DNA from: Anniella stebbinsi
Taxonomy: Eukaryota > Chordata > Lepidosauria > Squamata > Anniellidae
DNA: 64,000 nucleotides
Direction: 5' to 3'
Assembly (NCBI GenBank): GCA_029215795.1
Contig: JARDYH010000004.1
Span: 214,684,517-214,748,516 of the forward strand
Below the pieces are notes generated by a model. The model worked only from the letters and a program-made list of their open reading frames with translations. It made no database searches and was not told the origin of the DNA. The first letter of the stretch is position 1; each line of letters opens with the position of its first letter. The position numbers and the translations under genes are program-made. Shown here in pieces: positions 21,101-33,200 of the stretch.

Positions 21101-22517
21101 GTATTTTAAAAATGTTCAATTTTGGGGGGCTAATATAGTTCTGGTAAATAGTGCAAAAAAGTGCCAGCGTTTAAGCACACACACACACACCTCTCTTAGA
21201 TTCCTTTTTCTATATCTGTAACTTTTGCCTAAGTAATTTTTTTAATGTCAGTAATTCAAATGTAAGAATTTCAATGACTTGATTATATACTGAATTTGAA
21301 AACTAAATTGAATTGGATTCTAACTAAAAGTGGAATTTCCCTTTTCCAATTCCAGTCCCAATCCTGCATCAGCATCATTCACAAATGATATATACATGAC
21401 TAATGACACAAATATATGCAGTTTCGTTGGCCCTAATTACGGTATTGTTCATCTCTGGATTTTGGATTTTTTTTCTTATGGATCAGCCTGACTATCTTTG
21501 TTTTTTAAAATCCTGTGCATATTGACTCACAGGTAACTCCCATTGTGTTTGGTGGGGTTTACTCATAGGAAAGTGTCCATGGGATGGTAGCATAAAAGTC
21601 ATTCTTAGATCACTTGTGAAAAATCTATTTAGGATTGTATCTTACATTACATTTAGAACTTGAGTGCAGATACCAGAACACAAAATGCACATATAGTTTA
21701 CCAGTATGAAAACTCACTGTTGGTCTATTTAAAACAATACACGAGTACTGCCGGCTGCTCATGTATATTTCAAAGAAGTGTTATGTGCTACTCCAAATAG
21801 ATGTACAATGGGCTTTTTAATCTTTCCAGATACTTATGTCAGGTAGGCAGAATTTAGGCTTGCGGTATCTACTTTTTTCCCCACTAGAACCTTGAGGTCC
21901 CACCAGTGGGAGCCAGGGAAAAACAGTGGCTTAGGAAGGCGGACATAAAATTCCACAACGAGGGTGCCTCTGAGCATAGGCTCAGCCCAAGGGTTTGTTT
22001 TCAGTACCATCAAATCTGGAACTTGCACAAAAATCTTTTGCACTCACATCTCCTGTTTTCCCACAAGCTTTTTTCAGCAGAATTTCAGCAGATCCACTGC
22101 AGCTCACTCAGACATCTAATAGCAGATCCTGAACAACGTTCTGCCTACCCAATGTCTTATGATATCACACAATGAAAGACATGGCCCTTAGTTTTTCAGG
22201 CTACATCCCTCAGCAGTTTGCGCTCAGGGAATCAACGTAGCACCATCTCCTGTGTGCCTGGGCTCTGAGATTAAAGGTCTTTTCTGTGGTGGCCTCCGTT
22301 CTGTGGAATTCTGTGCTCAAAGAAGCGCAATGAGTTAGTTTAGAAAGCTAACTAACAACTTTCTGTTCAGGAAAGTATTTGGCTAACTATGGCTGCAATC
22401 CCATATAGACCTATCTGGAAGTAAGTCCCACTGAATTCAATGACACTTACTCCTAAATAGATGAGCACAGGTTTGTGCAGTGAATGCTGGCTGGATTAAT
22501 TATATGTGTGTGTGTGT

Positions 22518-22551
<34 letters not shown>

Positions 22552-22928
22552 TAAAAATGCTCTAATAATAATAAATGCTCTAAACAATATACCATTCATA
22601 CAACGAAAACCCAAGGGCCTATATTACCTACCGTTGCCACAGAATATCATACTGAGCAGGTAGCTAGTATGTTGTTAGGCATGTGAAAAAGCAGAACAAT
22701 TATACAGTTTATCAAAAAGCAGCAAAATTCACATCTTAAATTGGATTATAACAAGCAAACGCTTTTATGTCTGTTAATATCAAAGTTGTACCTAGCCCTC
22801 ATAAAGTCAATAAAAGGGTGCCAGACATTAGAAAAGCAGTCCGTCTTTTGTTACCCATTTGTCAAACGGACATACTCAGTGTAGTCATCTCTCAGCTTTC
22901 TTCAAACTTTAAATTGGGATTGCATTTT
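20350..22928. other. No gene recognised; simple repeats
   Basis: AT-rich DNA with a (TA)n(GA)n microsatellite at 21,058-21,101 and a (TAA)n tract at 22,517-22,550. A short palindromic AAGTAAGTCCCACTGA..CA-type repeat lies at about 22,390-22,470. No supported exon. Confidence 0.5.
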
Positions 22929-23175
22929 GTGGTGTAGTGGCTACAGTGTTGGACTGGGAGTTGGGAGATCTGGGTTCCAGTCCCCACTCGGTCATGGAAA
23001 CCCACGGGGTGACTTTGGGCCAGTCACAGACTTTCAGCCCAACCTATCTCACAGGGTTGTTGATGTGAGGATAAAATGGAGAGGAGGAGGCGGATTATGT
23101 ATGCCGCTTTGGGTTCCTTGGAGGAAAAAGGTGGGATATAAATGCAATAATAAAAATAAAGAATAAAAATAAATT
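22929..23175 (+). mobile_element. Sauria-type tRNA SINE
   Basis: The tRNA-like head (GTGGTGTAGTGGCTACAG, with a degenerate B box GGGTTCCAGTCC) is followed by the conserved body GACTTTGGGCCAGTCACAGA, CTCACAGGGTTGTTG, AAATGGAGAGG and the tail GGTGGGATATAAATGCAATAA with an A-rich end. Full length, about 245 bp. Such SINEs are mobilised by a partner LINE; that LINE was not recognised here. Confidence 0.9.
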
Positions 23176-24672
23176 AAAGCATTCAATCCACACTTAGCTG
23201 TATATGTCCAACTTATAGGTACAGCTATCATATTTCATGTCTTATAGCTTTACCGCCTCTCCTGTTTTAACCTCCTGCCCACCTGCCTCCATCATCCACA
23301 CACACTTTCCTTCCTTTCTTCCATCCCTTTACATTACAGTAGCAGAACAGGCATAAACACAGCAATGATGAACTCTAGAACAGAAATTTGGGTGAAAATT
23401 GAAGTGTCCACATTATTTCCTTAGCTATCAAGGTGAAACTTGGCTTCCTCATGTCCACTCAGAAATAATATTAAAAAAATGACCTCTTCCACAATTGTTA
23501 TACAGATGCAGGAGAAGCACGTAGATTTGCAGCTAGAAAACATTAAGATCTCAGCAAGGATAGGAAATATTTTCTGGAACACTCTTTCCATTTTCCATTT
23601 TTCCTTACCTTACCAAGAGCAGGAGTCTTGCTTCCTGAAATATTTTTGCTCCTGCACACACAAACCTCGTACCAACACAGTTTATTTCATAGGCATATTC
23701 TGTGGCCCTCATTATCTCACTCACACTTTGTTGCTTCACATTCATTTTATTTTGCTGATGGCTTCTACTTACCAAGCCCAAGATTTTTTTCTGACTCCCG
23801 TCTCTGTCCTTTCTTTTTTACCCTACTTAATCTCTGTGGAATGTCTGTCCTCCTAACAGACAGGCATCTCCATCTATTCCTTTATTTACACAACAGATTA
23901 TGGCTTCTATCTTTACTTGGCCATTTCCTGCCTTATTATTTTTCCTATTTCCATGCCACTTTATGTCACAATCTCCTTCCCAATTTCTTACCTCTTTTAC
24001 ATAACAAAACTGCAGGTAGGATCCATATTTCATCTTATTTCACATAGACCACTTACATTTCTTGAAGACCTAAATAATAAATAAACAAAGAACAAGGTAC
24101 AGCACATTTTCTCATTGGGGCACTATCCAGCAATGAGCCATCAAAAGCAGTAGCATAGTTTCTTAACTAACTTGTCTCAAGGATCCCAATGGGACTTCAA
24201 TCTTTTCTACATGAGGCATTTGTTGTGTACTCCTTATTCCCTACTCACAGTTGTTTATGGGTTCTTTAGATGACACCATGACCCTCTAGTTTGGCTTCTG
24301 TTTTTAAACAGCCCATTCTGCGAGGTTTTTTAAGACAGGAAAATGCAGTATTATTTGTTAAAGCGAAACTTGTGTAATTGTGCTATTCTGCTGTACCATA
24401 GTGCCATCTAGAGGTTATGTTGTGGAAAAGCAGCAAAAGAAACACTGTGTAGTGCTTGGATCTTAATTCTGCAACAAAACTGAAAATAGATAAAGGTATT
24501 AATAGACTTATATAGAAAAGTCACAACTGCCCTGCTGCTCTATGAGTACTGGTTGCTGGAGTGTGTGGAGCAGTGCATTTAGTTAATTTTAGACCCTGCG
24601 CTTAATGGTCTTATGGCAGTGTGTGTGTGTGGGCTGTAGATGTTCATGTATAGTACACATTTCTCTTCCCCG
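23176..24672. other. No gene recognised
   Basis: Pyrimidine-rich non-coding DNA. Two overlapping open frames of ~138 codons (23,440-24,047) are rich in Phe, Leu, His and Ser because of T/C bias and lack family features. Confidence 0.5.
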
Positions 24673-25011
24673 ATGTCGGATGTCAGGTGCTTCATGAACA
24701 ATTCACTAGGCTGGCTAATTCCAAGCCACTTTGACAGACAGGCCTTCAGGCCTGTAATCCAAACTCATGTGCCAACAGGGTGGCACAGTTCAACCTCCTC
24801 TTGATGATGACACTATGTGAGAGACAGCTTGCAAGATAGCCCCCACCTTTTCTAAACATACATTTGTTCTCAAGGAACTCAAGGCCTCGGCTAGCAGCCA
24901 CAGATAAGCACAGAACAGAGACAGACTTTCTCACAACAATTGCCAAGCTTTCAACTCACAATTCACTAGGCCAGCCTAGTGAATTGTTCATGAACCACCT
25001 GACATCCGACA
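24673..25011. repeat. MITE with ~43-bp terminal inverted repeats
   Basis: The left arm TGTCGGATGTCAGGTG...AACAATTCACTAGGCTGGC (24,673-24,715) is repeated inverted at about 24,967-25,011 with two or three mismatches. The inner edge of the right arm is itself a small palindrome around CTAGGCCAGCCTAG. No transposase frame is present. Class uncertain. Confidence 0.75.
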
Positions 25012-25544
25012 CCCACCACCGCTATCCCATGCTTTATAACTGCTTCTACATTCCTGATATGTTAGAGCAAGGAAGATTTCCCCCCTACACTCTTAAAATA
25101 AGAGTACTCTGAACATGTGCAGTTTTTCATTTTAAACTCAAACCATGGCACCATAATGACAACAGGCCTAAACAGCGTTTGCTTCCATGTCAGCTACCGC
25201 TCTCTGGATTATCATCGGGGGGGGGGGGGGGGGGCTGGCCTATGGAGCCCTGGACTTTGGCTCAGATTCCAGCCCTAACTGCACCACTGTGTATGCTGGG
25301 CTAGCTAACACAACCATTGATCCTTGCTGAGCATAAGTGTAACATACTTAAAAGCCCAACCTCTGGTGAACAGTTTGTGTGAACCTGTTATCTCATGCAA
25401 GGTTCAGCTTGGCTTGGAAATGTGCTTGAAAAACAGCAATTCTAATGTGTACTGCTAAATCTTGCTCATGGATGCGAGTCACTAGAGCATAGGTAGCCTT
25501 TTTCTGTATCTACCAGATGCTTCTGTGAAGAGGCCCTGAATTTG

Positions 25545-25800
25545 CCCCAAATTCTGGAATTTAATTCCTGAGTTCCAGTTATACTTTCCTCATATAAATC
25601 TATTCTGTGACCACACTTGGAATACTGTATACGGTTCTGGTCACTGCACCTTAAGATTGTAGAGTTGGAAAAAGGGCAACTAAAATGATCAAGGGGTTGA
25701 AGTATTCTTTGTTCATAGAAGAGCTGTAACATCTGGGGCTGTTTAGCTTAGAAGAAAGGCAAGTAAGGGGAGACATGATAGCAACTAGTTTGCATAGAAA
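25545..25800 (+). mobile_element. CR1 LINE reverse-transcriptase remnant
   Basis: Contains decayed but recognisable CR1 3'-ORF sequence: CACACTTGGAATACTGTATA, then AGAGTTGGAAAAAGGGCAAC, ACATCTGGGGCTGTTTAG and AGTAAGGGGAGACATGATAG. These correspond to the CR1 motifs LEYC, LERVQRR, LGLF and RRGDMI. Stops and shifts abound; it is a fossil. Confidence 0.75.
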
Positions 25801-26984
25801 TGAGTTTGCACATCTGGCTTGCATTTTAACTTTTAAAAGTACCATTAAACCATTTAAATACACTTTCATAGTTAAGTCTGTTCCCTCATCTCACCCATTT
25901 CCCAAGTACTCCTAAGTTTTTAAAAATAGATCATCTTCAGGGGAAGATCTGATATCCTCTGCTCCAACAAGATTTGATTGAAATGATGTCATTTTGCAGT
26001 GTGGTGTTATTGGTTCCAGTGAAAAGGAAGACGGGAGATTGGTGGAGAAGCTGTCCATGTCATAATGGTCACAGCTAAGTATAGCTGGAGGATGGAATAT
26101 CTGGAGCAGTTAGGCCAGCTGGACCACCCAGGATAAAAAGCACATTCACAAAGCTGGCTTCCACCATTTTCGTTACGTCTTCTACTGATCAGCTTCTTTC
26201 TCTCTGCTGGTTGGCCTCCTCCTCCTCCTCCTCTTGCTGCAGCAGCAGAGGAAGTAGGGAAAACAAATCCAAGATGGTGTTGGGTGTGCCAGAGACTGAA
26301 GCCACTGAGAATATACGTTAAATGCTATTTTGCAGATTTATCACCCATTTGGGGGCTGAACTCCTCAAAGTGCCCTGTGACATTTACGAAAATGGCAATG
26401 GATACGAAACAAAAACAGGCCGACTGCTACAGGAGGAGGCAGCTATGGTTGTCTCACCCCTGGCTTTCCCTCGCTCTCCTAGAATCCTTTCCAGAGGGCA
26501 ATTGGTCTCAGGTGGCCCTGTGGTGGGAGAGGGAACAATCCAGTTGGAGTTGGAGCAGGTGAATAAGCTTCAAATGGGGCACGGGGTGGGTGGGCGGACA
26601 CTATATTTTGGGGAAACATGGCGAAATTTTGCCTCAGATTTTCGACTTGAGGCTAGGCCTTCAGCTTAGCACATGATTGGCCTACCATTGAGGAGCAGTG
26701 GTTATTAAGGTTCATCAGAACAGTATAGATGATGCTCCCTTATTCAAGGTCAGGAGTGAGAACTAAAGATCACTTGTCTAGCCTGTGGTTTGTTTTCAAG
26801 ACTGACTCGGGAATGGCTTCATGTGGATGGGAATAGTCCTTATGTTGATATGGTGAAAGATGCAAGCTAATCTACGGAGGTGTCAGAGCTGGACATATTG
26901 TACCCCTCCCGTCTGAATGAAGCCATGCCCCCTGGCACCCCTAGGCCCCTGGCAGGTGCACCCCTGTAGCCCCTTAAAAGAGGG

Positions 26985-27330
26985 GTCTGTCCACTCCATT
27001 CCCTGAGACAGGGGCCATCCCACAGCAGAGGGGAGGAGGCAGGCATATAACTCTGTCCCTCGGCCTATTAATCTTCCCTGGTTTTAAACTATCAATTGCA
27101 ATGCTATGTGTTCAGGGAAGTCTGTCCCCAGTGACTGAAAATGTTGGAGGGGTTTGGCCATTCACTTCCCCTAAGGAATGGGGGGCTGCCTCACAGCAAC
27201 AGGGCAGGGTCAGTATATAACTCTGTCCCTCGGCCCACAAATCTCCGCCCTGGCTTCAAACTGTATAGACTGCAAAGCGATGTGCTGGTTTGGGGAGTCT
27301 TCCCCTAGTGGCTGATGATTTTACTGCAGG
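26985..27330. repeat. Old tandem duplication, period about 170 bp
   Basis: Two neighbouring units share ATATAACTCTGTCCCTCGG at 27,045 and 27,215 and are alignable on both sides (CACAGCAGAGGG/CACAGCAACAGGG; GGGAAGTCTGTCCCCAGTGA/GGGGAGTCTTCCCCTAGTGG). Only two units are seen. Confidence 0.65.
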
Positions 27331-29784
27331 ATTCAACTACATGGAGACATTTACATTAATTGCAACTAATTAATGCTTAAAAAAACCCCACAAAATAATC
27401 TGGATGTGCAAACCCCTAGGGTCCCATTAGTATACATGCAAAGTTTTCAGGTGTGTAGGTTTGATGGTCGTGGGGCTATGGCAGTGATGGATGACAGACG
27501 CACATCCTCTTTTATTCTAATAGAATACAGTTTTGGTTCCTTTGGTTCAAGGCTAGTAGTATTTGACTGTTGGTTTTTGGGTTATTCTGGGTTAAACAAT
27601 CGATTTCATTCTCTCTGGTGATCTATAGAGAGAGTTTGATGGGCTCCCTTAAAGAGGCTGAGCTGCACTACACAGAGGATATATCCTCCATCTCCTTGTG
27701 TGACTTAGTCTGTTTCATCGCGGCATCACAGCTGACCAAGATCCTATAGGATCCCTTTATTTCCATCACTGCTGGAGTCAAGGAAGGCCACTGATAAGTG
27801 GGGCAGATACACTATACCCAAATATGGTATTATTAGAGTAATAAAAATGAATGTGTATACATGGATGTGTTTATAAGGAAATCTTAGCCATTTTCAGCTG
27901 GCTTGTCATTGTATGTAAACATATTTGGGAGGGGATTCTTGCTAGAAGGGAATGGAGATATGTAAAAAGTGTCCACAGAAAATGTGAAATGTTGTTTGAC
28001 AGAGTCCTGGCTATTTTTAGTCCCCACTCCATGCAACATGGTGGGCTGGGTCTGCATCCGGAAAGGATGCCTCCTTGCCTTATCCACTGTATGCCATTTG
28101 GAGTAAAGATGGAGACCTTTTGGGGGAGAACAGATACTTCAGAAGAGCATTGATCTGTGGAAATTACTTGCAGAAATTCCAGACAGTTGTATACAGGTAC
28201 AAAGTCATGTATAGCATGTAACTTGAAGTCTCCAAAGCAACTAGCTAAAGAGCAGTGGGTTGATAACATTTGCTAGACTATGAATATGTGTAAATCTACT
28301 CAGCGGGTGCAGCAAGCAAAGAATCCTAACTTTAAGAAAGGTGTTATGGGACCATTGGTTTCCATTTATTTCTTGTGTTGATGCTCTTCAAACTCTACAT
28401 CAATTTCCAACCAAATACAAATGCTTGTATTTTTTAAAGACTAATACACACATACAAACATAGCACACACTCATGCGCACATTCCTTTTGTACAGTATAT
28501 AAATTATATTTTACTCTTTTATTAGGCATTGAGCTTCTACTTAGGCCGTATTACTGTAGATGTTCCCATAAGCTTACCGGTTGTAGACTAAGAATTTTAA
28601 TTAGCAAATGTCTTTCTTTTTTTCGTGATCTTATTTATTCTAACACATGTTCCTTTTGTTTCCTTTAATTTTGTTAACTTTACTTTGAAATAAAATAAAA
28701 TTTCATGATTAAAAGATGGCACATGAGGTACTGAAATTGGTGCAAAGGCAGGGACAGCCCAAGACATTTTGTGCCAGCGGCAAAGGACACGATGGCATTG
28801 TCCCCCCACACCCCACACACATTCCATGTAGACAACTAGGCTGGCAGTTGAACCTTGTTTTAACACTGGCAATGGGACAGGCTAGCTTAAAGAATGCAAG
28901 ACAAGTTGTGTGGCATGCACAGCTCTATCATTCAAGAGAGGGCCTCAGAAAGAATGGTTTGGATGTGCTGCCACCATTGCTTCCTCACATTCTGCCACTT
29001 CAGGTGGTTGCTTCACTCTGCCTAATGCTAGGGCCGGTCCTGTGCGGAGGTTTCATTTTATGTCATTTTAGCTCTAAGCTGAACAGGTCGGGACTGGACA
29101 GGATATAACCTGGGGAACTCTGTGTATGTTGCTGGGAGCTTGAAGAGCAAGGGTGAATGACGAAGGCAACAAAACCAAACAAAAAGTATGCGATCTGAAC
29201 CAATCTCCTGTATTGAGAAAAGATCCTCTCTGTACAAAGGACCGTAATGGATATTTCAGAAAGCAAGTGCAAACATTGTGTTTGCTAGTAACAGTGCATC
29301 CAAAGGCTACCTTCTCCAGAAGTTTGGCTAAGTCATAAATCTGTTATATTGCTAGTTTCAGGAGAAAAATACCAAAATCTAGGGTGCATACATTAAGCTG
29401 TTGCGGGTGTGGACCCACCACACTGTATAGGGACATATGCCTGGGATTAAGATAATGGGGTAACAGAAGCTGACTGTGCTGTCTTGATGGGCGACTGCTT
29501 GCAACATCACAAGCCTCTTTCCCTGGAGTGGTTTTGTAACTCTTTTAAAATGAATTTTTAAAAAACAACTAACTAAATAAAATGACTGTTTCAATGAATA
29601 CATGTGCATGATGTGCTTTAAAAAAGCAGATGAGCAGATGTTTTCGGGCGCAGGAACAAGATAGATGACTGAGATCTGTTTTCAAACTGCTGATATGTTT
29701 GTCAAATCTGATGTGAAAGTGGGGGGAAAGCTGGACTTACCTTGAGTCCTGTTTAAAGGTATGACTATTCCGCATGTACCCCAG
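27331..29784. other. No gene recognised upstream of ABCG2 exon 2
   Basis: AT-rich DNA, probably ABCG2 intron 1. No CpG island or coding exon is seen. Open frames at 27.8-28.3 kb and 28.7-29.1 kb lack family features. Confidence 0.5.
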
Positions 29785-29900
29785 GTCAGGAATAGGCAAA
29801 CTGGTGTCCTCTAAATGTTTTGGACTACAACTTTCGTAATTCCCAGCCAGCATGGCCCAGTGGTCAGGGATTAGTCCAGAACATCTGGAAGGCACTAGAT
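29785..29900. repeat. Palindromic 'CCAGATGTGTTGGACT' MITE
   Basis: Has both mirror halves: GTTTTGGACTACAACTTTCG, then CCAGCCAGCATGG, then CAGAACATCTGGAAGGCAC. It lies ~150 bp upstream of the ABCG2 exon 2 acceptor. Confidence 0.65.
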
Positions 29901-30052
29901 TGCCTTCTGCTCTAGGCTGTTTTCATGTGTGATGCGTGAGCGTCATTTGCTCTGTCAGTGCCACATGTTACTGAGGGGTACCCTGTGACCTATAGGCCTG
30001 AAATTTGCCACTATTGTATATAATCTGACTTGATTATTTTCCTGGTTTACAG

Positions 30053-30270
30053 GGGTAAAACTCCTCCAGAAAGATGGTTCGCAAACTACAAATCAGTATT
30101 CCAATGTCAGAGTCCAGTACAAATGGCACCCCAAGCAGAAAGCCACTACCTTTAGGCACAGCGAGAACCACCACGGTCACCTTTCACAACATCTGCTACA
30201 GAGTGAAGATGAAGAGTGGCTTTATAGGCTGCCGAAAAGTAGTTAAGAAAGACATTCTGAGAGATATCAA
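30053..30270 (+). CDS. ABCG2: ABCG2 exon 2 (start codon exon; coding from 30074)
   Basis: The acceptor TTTACAG precedes 30,053 and the donor GTATGT begins at 30,271. The ATG is at 30,074 after 21 leader bases. Residues 1-65 include FHNICYRVK, conserved in ABCG2 orthologues. The codon split after two bases joins exon 3 to make Asn. Confidence 0.96.
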
Positions 30271-33200
30271 GTATGTAGTCCTCAATGTCTGAGTCATTTT
30301 CTTTCCTTTATGATAATACTTTGCATTTGTATAGTGCCTTCAGAGTGTTCACAGGGCTTCATCTACATTATCTCAGGAATCCTCACTCCAACTCTGTAAA
30401 CTCTGTATTAATATCATCATGTTCCAGATCAAGGGACTGAGGCTGAGCGAACAGCCGTTTATCTAAGGCCACTGAATGAGTTCTTCGTATGGACAAGGTT
30501 TGAACCAAAGGCTTCCTGGTTTACAGTCCTGTCTCTTAGGGTGCTGTCCTATGTATATTTAGACAGAAACAAAGCCTACAGCTCCCAGCATCCCTCCAGC
30601 CAGCCATACTTTCTGGAGCTTGCTGGGAATTAATAAGAGAAATTTACATTTAACAAAATTATTCAGAAATTTCAATAAAATATCAATTTAAAAAACAAAG
30701 TGGGGCACCCATTTTTTGCTGATCCCTCCTATCTCCTTCAGCGCTCCCTGCCGCATGCCATACTGTTCCAAAGGACCCCCCAATCCTTAGAAATGAGATA
30801 CAATTCATTCAAAACAAACAGATTTTGTAATATTTTCAAAAATGTCAGCTGTTTTATGGTTTTATATTTTGTATATTGGCTTTTTAATGTTCAATTTTTT
30901 AATTTTTGTAAGCCGCCCAGAGAGCTTCGGCTACGGGGCAGTTTATAAATGTAATAAATAAATAAATGAATGAATGAATAGAAACAGGTTTTCGGTGGGG
31001 AGGATGGGGGAACTCCAGCAAGTAGCAGAAACTGCAGAAAGCAGATGTTCCATCTTTCATAAGTGGAAGTGGTTTCTGATAGCCACTGCCCAGTTCCAAA
31101 ATGTCTTGTCTTTCCAGCAATTGGATGTGCTGGGGCAGAAAATCTAAGCTCCATTTCTCTTGTGCTTGCGTGATCTCAGGTTTAGTGTTTTATTTTCTTT
31201 CAGTGTTAGAGAGCATGTGAGGTCTTAGAAGTTCAGTATTATATGACACCAGTGTGTAATATGGTTACAAATAATTAACTGAATTATATTGCTCTGTGTG
31301 TGACAGGTAACAGGGTCACACCCTGCAGGATATTCAGCAAAGTGCGATTAGATAAACTTAAAACAATGTGTTATGAAAGCAGTAGTTATCGAACACTGTT
31401 CATGCCAAAGTTTCAGGAAACATCTGTGGCTCCATGGCTGTCATTTTTCCAAACTAAATGCTTTTCAGATTTCTATTTGCCGCCTTATTCCTTTCTTTGC
31501 TTTTCACAGTATATTTTCTGAAGACAGTTATAAGGCAAAAGTGGGTTGTGTATTTATATTAATGGATTGCAAATTGTTATGGTCTTGAAACTCTTTCAAA
31601 TACTTTAACCCAGGCTTCTATAACATGGTGCCCTCTGGATATTTTGACCTATAACTCCCATCAACCCCAGCCACCATGACCACTGCTCAAGGATGATAGG
31701 AGTTGTAGTCCAACAACTTCTGAAGAGCACCACATAGGCTGACTTTAATCTAATGGTTTTCAAATTGTGTATGAAATAGGTAACCAAAAGGATCAGCTGA
31801 AGCACCATCTCTATCAAACAAAGACTAAAATGTTTGGGGCGTTTTAGTTTGTAGAGGGGAAAACACTGGGGTTGTGAGGAGAAAGGACAACATGATAGAG
31901 GCTTAAAATTATGCACGGTTTGGAGAAAGTGGATAGAGAGAAGGTTTTCTGCCTCTTGCATAACACTAGAACCTGGGGTCATCCAGTGAAGCTTCACATA
32001 GGAAGGACGTCTTCATGCAATGCATAATTAATTTGTGGAACTTCTTGCCACAAGATGTGGTGATGGGGCATTAGCTTAGATGGAGATTTCAAGGGGATTA
32101 AATTAATGGCATATCAATGGCTACTAGTCATGCTACAACCTCCAGGTTATTATTAGTTATTACATTTCTGTACCGCCCCATAGCCAAAGCTCTCTGGGTG
32201 GTTTAGAAAGATTAAAATATTAAACGTTAAAAATCAAGATACAAACTTTATTTAGAAACATAGGAAGCTGCATTATACTGGGTCAGACCATTTGTCCATC
32301 TAGGCCAGTATTGTCAACACTGACTGGCAGCGGCACTTCAGGGTTTCCTGCCTTACCTTGAAATGCCAAGGATTGAACCTGGGACCTTCTGCATGCAAAG
32401 CATGTGCTCTACCAGTGAGCCACCGCCATCCCAGGTTCAGAGGCAGTAGGAGTATACAGTACCAGTTCTAGGGAGCAACAATGGGATGGGGGTGTATTGC
32501 CTTCAAGCCCTACTTGTGGGCTTCCTAGAGGCATCTGTTGGCCACTGTGAGAAACCAGATGCTGGAGTACATGGATTTTTGAATTGACCCAGTAGGACTC
32601 TTCTTATGAGTTGCAGACCTTGTGGTTCTTTGAAAATTGATCAGGGATTTCTCAATAAGATGTTCAGTAGTGGTGGACATGCTTATCTGAAAGATAGCTT
32701 GCCCGGCATTACTGGTCACACCCTGTCATGTGCAGTGGATGGGCCTGCTGAGATTGTTCTGTGGCTTTCTAAGACCTTCAGCCTTATATTAACCTGCAAT
32801 ATGATTACTTTTATTGAGGGACATAATGTACCAATGATGAAACATTTCACAAGAAACTTGCCGGTTTTATTTTGCAGCGGGATAATGAGGCCAGGACTGA
32901 ATGCCATTCTGGGGCCAACTGGCGGTGGGAAATCTTCGTAAGTCTTTCGTCAATGAATGAAGCAGTTAACTTTAACCTGACATTAATGCATGTCCTTCAC
33001 TCAAAGAAATTGCTGCAGGTCGAAAAGTTAGGTTTCATATATTTAACACCTGGGGTGGTAATCATCCAATCCTAAACCATTTTGCTGTTCCTACAAGTCT
33101 GGTATAATTCTGTGGTCATGATCCCCAGCTGTGTTCTTCTGTGGGACTAGCCGAACTGTAGCTATGTGCTGGTGATTCCCAACCTGTTGAGGCGTTACAG

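Noticed and set aside
23440..24047. Two overlapping ~138-codon frames as a secreted or membrane protein
   Set aside because: The Phe/Leu/His/Ser richness follows from pyrimidine bias; no family match, splice context or start context supports them.
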